Below, one piece after another: positions 52,296-60,595 of a DNA stretch of 64,000 bases. The first letter of the stretch is position 1. Each line of letters begins with the position of its first letter. Made by a program: the position numbers and the translations under genes. Source of the stretch: Pollutimonas sp963706785 (GTDB taxonomy: Bacteria > Pseudomonadota > Gammaproteobacteria > Burkholderiales > Burkholderiaceae_B); assembly GCA_963706785.1 (NCBI GenBank), contig CAVPNJ010000003.1, forward strand, positions 1 to 64,000. Reading direction: 5' to 3'. The notes under the pieces were generated by a model that saw only the letters and a list, made by a program, of their open reading frames with translations, was not told where the DNA came from and ran no database searches.

Positions 52296-53224
52296 GTCGG
52301 TATTGGCCTCCCTCTTGTGGTGTCAGTCAGAAAGCTTACTGGAAGCCCAAAGTCGACGACTTCTTGCAGCGTGGACTGGATGCTACGCATGACGGGCCGC
52401 GTGTCGTCTCGTCGCATTTGTAAGGAATAATGCAGCGGTTTTAGCACGGGCCATTCCGGCAGCGCGTGTAGAAGTCCCCGCGCGAGCAGCGGCGCAGCCC
52501 AAGCCTGGGGCAGAAAGCCGATACCGACGGCTTCGATCAACAGCGCGGAAACAGCGCTCCAGGTATTGCACGTAAGGCTGCGTCCCAGTACGACGCCGGT
52601 GCGTGACAGCCACTCTTCCACCATGCGATGCGTTCCTGCACCTGACGGCATGGTGATCAAAGGCGCCATTTGCAGCAGCGCCGTGGATTGCTCCGTGTGG
52701 GCGTGTAGCAGAGCCGGTGCCGCCACCCAGATAAATTGCGCTTCACCCAGAGGACGCGACACGATGCTTCGGCGAGACGAGAATCCGGCCGCAAGTGTGA
52801 AATCGAGCTCGCCGTTTTCCAGCGCTTGTTCCATGGTGCTGCCGATTTCTACATTCGGTTCCAGTTGCAGGCCGGGATAACGTTCGACGGCCAGGCGAAT
52901 GAAACGGGGCAGCCAGGTTTGCGACGCGAGTTCTCCGACGCCGAAGCGCAGGTGGCCTTGCAGGCCTGCTTCGTGCTTCACAATAAGGCGCAGCGCTTCC
53001 GATTGGTCGAGCAGGGCGCTGACGTCAGGAAGAATGGCATGCCCGGTTGCTGTCAGGGTGGCCCGATATGTATCGCGGTCGAACAGTGGCTCTCCCAGTG
53101 AAGCTTCCAATTCCGAAATGCGTTTAGATAATGTAGATACCGATAAGTGGAGGCGTTGCGCCGCGACAGCGAAGCTGGCGCAGCTTGCCGCCCAGAAAAA
53201 AGCTTCCAGTTGCTTAAGAGTCAT
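52292..53224 (-). CDS. LysR-type regulator, first of an overlapping pair
   Basis: 310 residues. The helix-turn-helix is in SFAVAAQRLHLSVSTLSKRISELEASLGEPLFDRDTYRATLTATG. The effector domain has HLRFGVGELASQTWLPRFIRLAVERYPGLQLEPNVEIG and VGIGFLPQAWAAPL. It is divergent from the FMN hydroxyacid dehydrogenase gene and overlaps the following LysR gene by four bases. The position suggests it controls the dehydrogenase / GarD-type / VOC run to its right. Confidence 0.9.
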   Translation of the reverse strand: MTLKQLEAFFWAASCASFAVAAQRLHLSVSTLSKRISELEASLGEPLFDRDTYRATLTATGHAILPDVSALLDQSEALRLIVKHEAGLQGHLRFGVGELASQTWLPRFIRLAVERYPGLQLEPNVEIGSTMEQALENGELDFTLAAGFSSRRSIVSRPLGEAQFIWVAAPALLHAHTEQSTALLQMAPLITMPSGAGTHRMVEEWLSRTGVVLGRSLTCNTWSAVSALLIEAVGIGFLPQAWAAPLLARGLLHALPEWPVLKPLHYSLQMRRDDTRPVMRSIQSTLQEVVDFGLPVSFLTDTTRGRPIPT

Positions 53225-53243
53225 GCGTTTTGTGCTTTAGGCG

Positions 53244-53268
53244 TCATGTTGAATTTCTTCGAACATGA
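53244..53268. promoter_or_regulatory. Inverted repeat in the divergent lysR / hydroxyacid dehydrogenase promoter
   Basis: TCATGTT (53244-53250) mirrors AACATGA (53262-53268) across 11 bases. A second perfect palindrome, CACCGG-T-CCGGTG, lies at 53318-53330. Either may be the operator for the regulator starting at 53224. Confidence 0.4.
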
Positions 53269-53415
53269 TGATCATAATATTGTCGCTATATATGCATAAG
53301 AATATTCCGTACCATAACACCGGTCCGGTGAAGGAGTTTCCTTCCTTGGCGCATTTTTTTCGTTGTGCCCAATCAACAATCGAACGTTTAACGGGATTCA
53401 TCCCAGCGACCTACT

Positions 53416-54612
53416 ATGCTCAAGCGCATTTACTGTCTTAATGATTTTGAACGTCCGGCGCGCAGAAAGCTGCCTCGCCAGTTGTTCAGCTACATTTATA
53501 ACGGGGCCGATGACGAAGTGTCGGTGAAGAATAATCGCGCTGCCTTTAACGACTATGTGCTGATGCCCCGCATGCTGGCCGGGGTGGCGCAGCGCGGGCA
53601 GAAAATAGAACTGTTCGGACAAACCTTTGATTCGCCCTTCGGTATTTCGCCGGTAGGCCTTAGCGCGATGTGGGCCTATCGGGGGGATGTCCTGCTGGCC
53701 AGCGCTGCGGCGCGAGCCAATATTCCGGCCATCATGAGCGGCGCCTCGCTGATCCCGATGGAAGACGTTGCCCGGGCCGCGCCTAATACCTGGTTTCAGG
53801 CCTATATGCCCGGCGATGCGGCACGCGTGGATGCGTTGCTGGCGAGAATCGGTGCCGCCGGGTTCAAGACCCTGGTGCTTACCGTAGACCTTCCCGTTAC
53901 AGTCAACCCGGAAAATTATCAGCGCAATGGCTTTAGTTCACCGCTCAAGCCCACTATGCGCTTGGCGTGGGAAGGCATCAGCCATCCGCGCTGGTTATTG
54001 GGTACGTTCGGTCGGACTTTGCTGCGTCATGGCATGCCGCATTTCGAGAACTGGCGCGCCGAACGGGGCGCCCCGGTGCTGTCGGCCAAAGTAGAACGAG
54101 ACTTTCAGGCGCGTGACCACTTCAACTGGAGCCATGTGCGGCAAATTCGGGATGCCTGGAAAGGCAATTTGGTGGTCAAAGGTCTGGTGCGTTGGCAAGA
54201 CGCGGTACTGGCCCGCGACGCCGGCGTCGACGGCATCATCGTGTCGAACCATGGAGGCCGTCAGATCGACGGTTCTGTTTCGCCGATGCACGTACTGCCG
54301 GAAATCGTCAAAGCCGTGCCCGATGTGGTGGTGATGATGGATAGTGGCATACGCCGCGGCAGCGATGTGCTTAAGGCTTTGTCGCTGGGCGCCAAATGTG
54401 TGTTTGCCGGCCGTCCATTCAACTATGCGGCGACAGTAGGCGGTGCAGCCGGTGTCGACCACGCTATCCAGATCCTGAAAACCGAAATTCATCGCAATAT
54501 GGCTTTGCTGGGAATCAACCGCTTGAATGAGCTGGACGATACCTTGGTGCGCCATGTCTCCAGCCTGGGGCCTGCAGGGCAAGCGGTGTTGCAGTCCGCC
54601 AGCACCTATTGA
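53416..54612 (+). CDS. FMN-dependent alpha-hydroxyacid dehydrogenase (LldD-like)
   Basis: 398 residues with the TIM-barrel of the lactate dehydrogenase / glycolate oxidase family. Visible are FSYIYNGADDEVSVKNNRAAFNDYVLMPRML, FGISPVGLSAMWAYRGDVLLASAAARANIP, the catalytic His279 in VSNHGGRQIDGS, and the FMN phosphate site DSGIRRGSDVLKALSLGAKCVFAGRPF. It oxidises an S-2-hydroxy acid to the 2-oxo acid, usually feeding the quinone pool. It is followed after 26 bases by a GarD-type dehydratase, so the substrate may be a hydroxyacid from the same route. Confidence 0.93.
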   Translation: MLKRIYCLNDFERPARRKLPRQLFSYIYNGADDEVSVKNNRAAFNDYVLMPRMLAGVAQRGQKIELFGQTFDSPFGISPVGLSAMWAYRGDVLLASAAARANIPAIMSGASLIPMEDVARAAPNTWFQAYMPGDAARVDALLARIGAAGFKTLVLTVDLPVTVNPENYQRNGFSSPLKPTMRLAWEGISHPRWLLGTFGRTLLRHGMPHFENWRAERGAPVLSAKVERDFQARDHFNWSHVRQIRDAWKGNLVVKGLVRWQDAVLARDAGVDGIIVSNHGGRQIDGSVSPMHVLPEIVKAVPDVVVMMDSGIRRGSDVLKALSLGAKCVFAGRPFNYAATVGGAAGVDHAIQILKTEIHRNMALLGINRLNELDDTLVRHVSSLGPAGQAVLQSASTY

Positions 54613-54638
54613 TTCTTTATTTTCAAGGAACCTAACCG

Positions 54639-56201
54639 ATGTCGCCAGAAACGCCTCATATGATTCGGATGCACGGCAACGATAACGTTGCGATTATCGC
54701 CAACAATGGCGGGCTGGCGGCAGGTGCAGTGCTGGCCGACGGAACTGTTCTTCTTGAGTCCGTGCCGCAGGGGCATAAGGTGGCCCTGGCCGATTTAGCG
54801 ATGAATGATCCGGTTTACCGCTATAACGTCATCATCGGCTATGCCCGGCAAACCTTGGCGCGCGGCAGCTGGGTTAACGAACACAGGCTCGACATGCCCG
54901 AAGCGCCTGGCCTGCACGACCTTCCAGTGGCGACGCAAGGTGTGGTTCAGCCAGCGCTCGACGGCTACAGCTTCGATGGCTTCCGCAATCCCGACGGCAG
55001 CGTCGGGACGCGCAACATCCTGGCGATCAGCACCTCGGTGCAATGTGTATCAGGCGTCGTCGATCATGCCGTGCGCAAAATCCGTGAAGAACTGCTACCC
55101 AAGTATCCGAACGTCGACAACGTTATTGCGCTCGAACACGTTTATGGCTGTGGCGTTGCGATAAACGCGCCCGATGCCGTAATTCCTATTCGCACCTTGC
55201 GTAATATTGCCCGTAATCCCAACTTTGGCGGGCAGGCAATGGTCGTCAGCCTAGGATGCGAGAAACTGCAGCCCGACCTGCTATTTCCCAAAGCAACCAT
55301 CCCCATCCGCGATAGCCGTCAGCGTGCGGATTTAGAAGGTGTTGATGTCGTCTGCCTGCAGGATGACGAGCACGTCGGTTTCGAGAGCATGATAGCCTCC
55401 ATCGTCAACCTTGCCGACAAGAAACTGCAAATTCTGAACCAGCGCCGGCGCGAACCCTGTCCGGCATCGGCGCTAGTGGTTGGAGTCCAATGCGGTGGCA
55501 GTGATGCGTTTTCGGGCGTTTCGGCTAACCCCTTGGTGGGCTTTGCATCAGACCTTTTGGTTCGGGCGGGCGCCAAAGTCATGTTTTCTGAAGTGACCGA
55601 AGTTCGAGACGGCATCGCTCACTTGACTGCGCGGGCGGCCAACCAGGAGGTGGCCGATGCTTTAGTTCGAGAGATGGATTGGTACGACCGCTACCTCGGG
55701 CGCGGCCTGGCCGACCGCAGCGCGAATACTTCGCCTGGCAATAAAAAAGGCGGACTATCCAATATCGTCGAAAAGGCGATGGGGTCCATTATTAAATCGG
55801 GTTCGTCACCAATCGTCGGCGTGATATCGCCCGGCGACCTATGCGAGCGGCCCGGTCTTAATTTTGCGGCAACGCCCGCCAGCGATTTTGTATGCGGCAC
55901 CTTGCAATTGGCAGCGGGTATGAATCTACATTTATTCACGACCGGACGAGGAACGCCTTATGGCTTGAAAGAAGTTCCCGTGATCAAGCTGGCAACCCGC
56001 AGTGACCTGGCCCGGCGCTGGCACGACTTGATGGACGTCAACGCAGGCCGCATTGTCGACGGTGACGCCACCATAGAGGAAATGGGCTGGGAATTGTTCC
56101 ACCTGATGTTGGATATTGCCAGCGGCCGCAAGCAAAGCAAGGCAGAAGCCTTGGGCCTGCATAATTCGCTGGCATTGTTCAACCCGGCGCCTGTGACCTA
56201 A
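54639..56201 (+). CDS. garD: Galactarate / altronate dehydratase family (GarD-like)
   Basis: 520 residues, near the 523 of E. coli GarD. An N-terminal SAF domain (residues 1-90) is followed by the catalytic part: FDGFRNPDGSVGTRNILAI, LEHVYGCGVAINAPDA, VQCGGSDAFSGVSANPLVGFASDLLVRAGAKVMFSEVTEVRDGI, and CGTLQLAAGMNLHLFTTGRGTPYG. The match favours galactarate dehydratase (making 5-keto-4-deoxyglucarate) over UxaA altronate dehydratase, but GarL/GarR are not next to it. A DapA-family enzyme that could use the product lies at 47503. AAGGA precedes the ATG. Confidence 0.85.
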   Translation: MSPETPHMIRMHGNDNVAIIANNGGLAAGAVLADGTVLLESVPQGHKVALADLAMNDPVYRYNVIIGYARQTLARGSWVNEHRLDMPEAPGLHDLPVATQGVVQPALDGYSFDGFRNPDGSVGTRNILAISTSVQCVSGVVDHAVRKIREELLPKYPNVDNVIALEHVYGCGVAINAPDAVIPIRTLRNIARNPNFGGQAMVVSLGCEKLQPDLLFPKATIPIRDSRQRADLEGVDVVCLQDDEHVGFESMIASIVNLADKKLQILNQRRREPCPASALVVGVQCGGSDAFSGVSANPLVGFASDLLVRAGAKVMFSEVTEVRDGIAHLTARAANQEVADALVREMDWYDRYLGRGLADRSANTSPGNKKGGLSNIVEKAMGSIIKSGSSPIVGVISPGDLCERPGLNFAATPASDFVCGTLQLAAGMNLHLFTTGRGTPYGLKEVPVIKLATRSDLARRWHDLMDVNAGRIVDGDATIEEMGWELFHLMLDIASGRKQSKAEALGLHNSLALFNPAPVT

Positions 56202-56241
56202 GATTCAACGAAACGGGCAGGCTTACTTTAAAGGGAAGCGA

Positions 56242-56640
56242 ATGATCAGTCATTTGGATCACCTTGTTCTTACTACCGCCAACGAGCAAGACTGTATTGT
56301 TTTTTATACCGACGTATTAGGTATGACTCTGGAGCGCTTTATCGGTGGTACCCCACCTGTTGAGCGAAAGGCATTCAAGTTTGGTAATCAGAAAATCAAT
56401 CTGCATATAAAAGGGCACGAATTCGACCCCAAAGCGCATGTGCCGACGCCGGGAGCGCTCGATCTGTGCTTTATTTCTTCTTTACCCTTAGAGCGCGTTA
56501 TATCGAAATTACAGGGCTGCAACTGGCCTATTGCTCAAGGGCCGGTTGTGCGCACAGGTGCGACAGGAAAAATACGATCCATTTACGTTCGAGATCCGGA
56601 CCGAAATCTAATCGAAATTTCTGAACAACTTGCCGGCTAA
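56242..56640 (+). CDS. VOC family metalloenzyme-like protein
   Basis: 132 residues of the glyoxalase I / dioxygenase fold. It starts MISHLDHLVLTTANEQDCIVFYTDVLGM with a His ligand, has KINLHIKGHEFDPKAHVPTPGALDLCFI with the second, and ends with VRDPDRNLIEISEQL, containing the Glu ligand. Similar short VOC proteins are annotated as virulence or lyase-like proteins. The function is unknown. It lies 40 bases after the GarD-like gene with an AAAGGGAAG ribosome site, so it is probably co-transcribed. Confidence 0.87.
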   Translation: MISHLDHLVLTTANEQDCIVFYTDVLGMTLERFIGGTPPVERKAFKFGNQKINLHIKGHEFDPKAHVPTPGALDLCFISSLPLERVISKLQGCNWPIAQGPVVRTGATGKIRSIYVRDPDRNLIEISEQLAG

Positions 56641-56727
56641 TGCTGAGCTGGCAAGGCCAGTTTCCCCGCGTCGGGTCTATCTTGCTAAGCCTGACTGCGA
56701 TACGGTGAATCGCCCCTGTTAGGGCTC

Positions 56728-57036
56728 TTAATCAAATATCAGCGACAAATGGGTTGCAACGCCAGCCAAAGCGCCATCGCCGTCGGCCTTTGCGTGTGTA
56801 ACGATGCCCTGGACCCAGCGCACGGTGGGATAGGCACGCACCTGGTCCAAGCCTTCCTGTGCAATCTGTGCCCCCGAATGGCCGTCGCGGCCCAGCAGGC
56901 CGTGGGATGTCTCGGTAAACCGATTACGGCGTTTCCCAGCATCGATGATGACGACATTCCGTCGAGCACGTGCCAGTTGTAGGGCTGCGGAAAGGCCAGC
57001 GTAACCCCCGCCCACTATGATGACGTCGTCGTCCAT
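56728..57036 (-). pseudogene. Truncated NAD(P)/FAD-dependent oxidoreductase (thioredoxin-reductase-like)
   Basis: Only about 102 residues remain of a family that is usually about 300 long. The FAD-binding start is intact: DDDVIIVGGGYAGLSAALQLARARRNVVIIDAGKRRNRF, then SHGLLGRDGHSGAQIAQEGLDQVRAYPTVRWVQGIV. The frame then ends with unrelated residues (GVATHLSLIFD) at 56728. The CxxC and NADP domains are missing and nothing resembling them follows. AGGA precedes the ATG at 57036. This looks like the 5' remnant of a deleted gene. Confidence 0.75.
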
Positions 57037-57089
57037 AACTGTGTCCTTTTTCGCAATTGCGGTGCCCTCGCCCTGCGGGACTGATCGCG

Positions 57090-57725
57090 CTAATTCGTTG
57101 CGATATAACGAGACGCGTGCCGCAGGTCGTCCACCCATCTGGTGAAGGCGGCTTCCCGTTCATCCGGCGGTCCGCGAAGCAATGCCGAGGGATGAAGCGT
57201 CACCAGCACCCGCAGACCGTCAGGACGTTCAATCCATTGCCCGCGCTGCCGCATAACGCCCACAGCGCGGCCTGCCAGCGCGCGGGCCGCCGTCGCACCC
57301 AAGGCGACGACGGCTTGGGGCTGAATCAATTCGAGTTCCCGGTCGAGCCACTGCATACAGATCTCGATCTCTTGTTGCGCCGGCGTCTTATGAATACGCC
57401 GCTTGCCTCGCGGTTCAAACTTGAAGTGCTTCACCGCATTCGTCACGTAGATGGAGTCGCGGGCCCATCCCAGCTCCTCTAGCGCTCGATCCAGCAAATG
57501 CCCCGAAGGTCCTACAAATGGACGCCCTTGGATATCTTCCTGGTCGCCGGGTTGTTCGCCTACCAGCATGAGCTTTGCGGTTGCCGGGCCTTCACCGAAT
57601 ACCGCCTGCGTCGCATGCTCGCCGATAGGACAGTCACGGCAGCGTTGCGCCCCATGGCGCAAATCGTCTATTCCCGCCCGGGGCGGAAGTCGATCCGATT
57701 CCCGTACTGGCTTGTCATTGGGCAT
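57090..57725 (-). CDS. UdgX-type uracil-DNA glycosylase superfamily protein
   Basis: 211 residues from the ATG at 57725 (AAAGGA eight bases upstream). The first motif is GEQPGDQED, followed by GRPFVGPSGHLLDRAL and TNAVKHFKFEPRGKRRIHKTP. The KRRIH insertion loop (about residues 108-112) is the hallmark of UdgX, whose His forms a covalent bond with the deoxyribose after uracil removal. The closing motif is LHPSALLRG. An N-terminal CRDC pair suggests the iron-sulfur cluster. It should bind uracil in DNA irreversibly. It is adjacent to the truncated oxidoreductase on the same strand. Confidence 0.93.
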   Translation of the reverse strand: MPNDKPVRESDRLPPRAGIDDLRHGAQRCRDCPIGEHATQAVFGEGPATAKLMLVGEQPGDQEDIQGRPFVGPSGHLLDRALEELGWARDSIYVTNAVKHFKFEPRGKRRIHKTPAQQEIEICMQWLDRELELIQPQAVVALGATAARALAGRAVGVMRQRGQWIERPDGLRVLVTLHPSALLRGPPDEREAAFTRWVDDLRHASRYIATN

Positions 57726-57809
57726 GAGCATTTTCCTTTGAAGCGCAGGAATGCTAGCAATGCACGTGCCGGTGTTCAGCTTTCCCTAGTGCGCGCATGG
57801 CAATTTAAC

Positions 57810-57837
57810 TTGTATTGATATAAGTACATATATACAA
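57810..57837. promoter_or_regulatory. Candidate GntR site upstream of the aconitase-family operon
   Basis: TTGTAT (57810-57815) and ATACAA (57832-57837) are mirrored. The decamer TGTATTGATA at 57811-57820 is identical to one at 62391-62400 upstream of receptor 8. It lies about 41 to 68 bases before the start at 57878, in an AT-rich stretch. Confidence 0.5.
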
Positions 57838-57877
57838 TTAAACGCTGGAACTAATACAACCATCGCAAGGACTTCCA

Positions 57878-59155
57878 ATGACGGCACAGACGCTAGCTCA
57901 AAAATTGATAGCCCGGGCTTGTCGTCGCGACTACGTAGCCGTCGACGAAATCGTCACCTGCGAGGTGGATTTGGCCATGTTCCACGATTCCAGCGGCCCG
58001 CGCCGTCTTAAACCCATGCTTGAAAGAATTGGCGCGCAGATTTGGGATAAATCGAAGGTGGTCCTGGTAATGGATCACTACGTGCCTGAAGAGGACGACG
58101 ATTCGCGCCGAATTTTGAAGATAGCGCGCGACTGGGCCCAGGAACAGCAACTGCCCCACGTGTATGACTCCATCGGTATTTGTCACGTGGTGCTGCCTCA
58201 AAAGGGGCATTTGCGTCCCGGCATGTTCTGCGTCGGGGGCGACTCGCATTCGCCCACGGGCGGGGCTTTCGGTACTTATATGTTTGGCGTCGGCAGCACG
58301 GAAATGCTGGGCGTAGTCGTAACCGGGCAGATCTGGGTCAAGACGCCGCCCACCATTACCATGCAGTGGTCCGGTGCGCTGGCCGAAGGCGTTACGGCCA
58401 AGGACATGATGCTGCACATGATTGGTTTGTATGGCACGAATGGGGCGAACTACGGAGCGGTGGAATACACGGGCGCTGCGGTTACTGCCTTATCGATGCA
58501 GGAACGCATGACCTTGTCGAATATGAGCGCAGAACTGGGTGCCCAGGTCGGGCTGATTGCGCCAGACCAAACGACCATGGATTATTTGAAAGCAGTGGGT
58601 GTCGGCACCGACGTCGATCTGGATTACTGGAAGACCGACGATGCAGCCGAACGCGACATTCGCATGTTCGACGCCTCGCGCCTCGCTCCTATGGTGGCTG
58701 CGCCCCACAGTCCTGGCAATGCACATTCCGTCGACGACATGATCGGAACCGCCGTGCAGGTGGCATATATCGGTGCTTGTACGGGCGCCAAGCTCGACGA
58801 CCTTCGCGCAGCGGCCAAGATATTGAAAGGGCAGCGCGTCGACTCGGGCGTCAGACTCATGGTGGCGCCGGCCACCATGCGCGATCAACAAGATGCGCAA
58901 AAGGAAGGAATCATGGACATTCTGGTCAATGCGGGCGCCCAGGTGTTTGCTACATCTTGCGGTGCTTGCTCCGGATACGGCAATGCCCTTGCGGGGGCGT
59001 CCAACGTCATTTCCAGTACGGCGCGAAATTTCAAAGGTCGCATGGGCTCGTCAGACACCAATGTCTATCTGGCGTCTCCCTACACGGTTGCCGCGTCTGC
59101 TTTGATGGGACGCATCGCGGATCCCCGGATCATTCTGGCGGAGGGCAAGCAATGA
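57878..59155 (+). CDS. Aconitase-family dehydratase large subunit (LeuC / DmdA-like)
   Basis: 425 residues of the LeuC/homoaconitase type. Iron-sulfur ligands are Cys301 (IGACTGAKLDD), Cys361 and Cys364 (ATSCGACSGYG). It has MDHYVPEEDDDSRRILKIARDWA, and VGGDSHSPTGGAFGTYMFGVGSTE carries substrate-binding residues. With the small subunit and a lyase gene following, 2,3-dimethylmalate dehydratase (DmdA) or a related alkylmalate hydro-lyase is more plausible than leucine biosynthesis. The exact substrate is not proven. AAGGA precedes the ATG; the stop overlaps the next start as ATGA. Confidence 0.88.
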   Translation: MTAQTLAQKLIARACRRDYVAVDEIVTCEVDLAMFHDSSGPRRLKPMLERIGAQIWDKSKVVLVMDHYVPEEDDDSRRILKIARDWAQEQQLPHVYDSIGICHVVLPQKGHLRPGMFCVGGDSHSPTGGAFGTYMFGVGSTEMLGVVVTGQIWVKTPPTITMQWSGALAEGVTAKDMMLHMIGLYGTNGANYGAVEYTGAAVTALSMQERMTLSNMSAELGAQVGLIAPDQTTMDYLKAVGVGTDVDLDYWKTDDAAERDIRMFDASRLAPMVAAPHSPGNAHSVDDMIGTAVQVAYIGACTGAKLDDLRAAAKILKGQRVDSGVRLMVAPATMRDQQDAQKEGIMDILVNAGAQVFATSCGACSGYGNALAGASNVISSTARNFKGRMGSSDTNVYLASPYTVAASALMGRIADPRIILAEGKQ

Positions 59156-59670
59156 ATCGGCATCGCGTTTGGCGCGTGGGCGAGGGTATCGATACGGATG
59201 CGCTTGCACCTGGCGCCTACATGAAGCTTGAACTGCCTGAAATGGCCCGGCATTGTCTGGAAAGCCGTTACCCGGGTCTCGCATCGGCACTGCGGCCAGG
59301 CGACGTGATCGTGGCAGGTCCGAGCTTCGGCATTGGCTCGTCGCGGGAACAGGCAGTGGGCGTATTGGTCCAGCTGGGTGTCAAGGCCGTGATAGCACCA
59401 TCATTCAGCGGGCTATATTTCCGTAATGCATTCAATTTGGGTTTGCTGGCAATTGTGTGTCCCGAAGCGGAACAAATCCCCGAGGGAAGCCACGTCGAAA
59501 TCGACACCGAGCAGTCGGTGCTGCGCCTTTACGAAAACACAAGCGCTAAAGACGACCATCTCGTACGGCCACAGATTCTGCCGTGTCAGAAGATTCCTTC
59601 TTTCCTGGTTGAAATGGTGGCGGCAGGCGGTCTTCTCGCCCAATTACAGCGGAAGCTATCCACAACTTGA
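59152..59670 (+). CDS. Aconitase-family dehydratase small subunit (LeuD / DmdB-like)
   Basis: 172 residues of the swivel domain. The motif GIDTDALAPGAYM corresponds to IDTD(Q/A)I-P, and GPSFGIGSSREQAVGVLVQLGVKAVIAPSFSGLYFRNAFNLGLLAI contains the SSRE anion-binding loop. It pairs with the large subunit to close the active site. A long open frame extends upstream to 58180, but this is a shadow of the large-subunit gene; GGAGGG and the ATGA overlap fix the start. It is followed by a lyase gene after 49 bases. Confidence 0.9.
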   Translation: MNRHRVWRVGEGIDTDALAPGAYMKLELPEMARHCLESRYPGLASALRPGDVIVAGPSFGIGSSREQAVGVLVQLGVKAVIAPSFSGLYFRNAFNLGLLAIVCPEAEQIPEGSHVEIDTEQSVLRLYENTSAKDDHLVRPQILPCQKIPSFLVEMVAAGGLLAQLQRKLSTT

Positions 59671-59719
59671 TTGCTATTTTGCCTCTTCCCAAGGGGCGAA
59701 ACCCATTCTGAAGCGAATA

Positions 59720-60577
59720 ATGAAAACACTGAAAACCCTCTTGCAAAGTTCGCCTTGCCTTCTTGCCGCCGGTGTCTACGACGCTTTCTCCGCCTTGATC
59801 GCCGAGCAGGCCGGGTTCGATGCTGCGTACTTGTCCGGGGCCTCTATCGCTTATACACGCCTAGGTAAGTCGGATGTCGGTCTGACGACTTATACGGAAG
59901 TGGAGCAAACCTTGTCGCGTATTACCGATAGGGTGGAGCTGCCTATCATCGTCGATGGTGACACCGGATTCGGCAATGCACTGAATGTGATACGCACCGT
60001 TCGAGGGCTGGAGAAGGCGGGTGCCGCAATGATCCAACTCGAGGACCAGACCTTTCCGAAGCGCTGCGGACATCTGGCAGGAAAATCAGTGGTGCCAGTG
60101 TCCGAGATGTGCGGGAAGCTCAAGGCTGCCCTGGATTCCCGCCGGAGCAATGACACGTTGATCCTGGCTCGTACGGACGCCGTGGCGGTCGAAGGGCTGG
60201 AAGCTGCCCTCGACCGTGCCGAGGCCTACCTGGAATGTGGCGCTGATGTTTTGTTCGTCGAAGCGCTTCGAACCGATGCGCAAATGATCCAGGCCTGCGA
60301 CCGCTTCAAAGGAAGGGTTCCGTTGTTGGCCAATATGGTCGAGGGCGGCATGACACCGATATTGTCGGCCAACGAATTAGGTGAACTCGGATTTGGTATC
60401 GTCATCTTCCCGGGAGGCGCAGCGCGCGCAGTTGGGCACGCTTTGCAAAGCTATTATGGCAAGTTGCGGCAACACGGCTCGACGGCCGGTTCCGCGAGCG
60501 CCATGCTTAATTTTGAACAGCTAAACGATTTGATCGGGACACCGGCGTTATTGGAAACAGCCGCGCGCTACGAGTAA
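59720..60577 (+). CDS. Isocitrate lyase / PEP mutase superfamily lyase
   Basis: 285 residues, a TIM barrel with the catalytic KRCGH motif at residues 114-118 (Cys116) and the metal-binding VDGDTGFGN (Asp79, Asp81). LSGASIAYTRLGKSDVGLTTYTEV is typical of oxaloacetate decarboxylase, methylisocitrate lyase and 2,3-dimethylmalate lyase. With the aconitase-type subunits ahead of it, the order hydration then C-C cleavage is likely, as in the dimethylmalate steps of nicotinate breakdown, though no nicotinate genes are seen. The ribosome site is weak. It converges with the GntR gene. Confidence 0.88.
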   Translation: MKTLKTLLQSSPCLLAAGVYDAFSALIAEQAGFDAAYLSGASIAYTRLGKSDVGLTTYTEVEQTLSRITDRVELPIIVDGDTGFGNALNVIRTVRGLEKAGAAMIQLEDQTFPKRCGHLAGKSVVPVSEMCGKLKAALDSRRSNDTLILARTDAVAVEGLEAALDRAEAYLECGADVLFVEALRTDAQMIQACDRFKGRVPLLANMVEGGMTPILSANELGELGFGIVIFPGGAARAVGHALQSYYGKLRQHGSTAGSASAMLNFEQLNDLIGTPALLETAARYE

Positions 60578-60595
60578 GCTGGCTTGCATCCCCGA

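Noticed and set aside
58180..59151. Long open frame extending upstream of the dehydratase small subunit
   Set aside because: It runs in another frame through the conserved large-subunit gene. The translation is arginine-rich and low in hydrophobic pattern, as for a shadow frame.
57878..59670. Calling these genes leuC and leuD for leucine synthesis
   Set aside because: There is no leuB or leuA nearby; the genes are joined to a lyase and share a GntR-type element with a Bug receptor gene.
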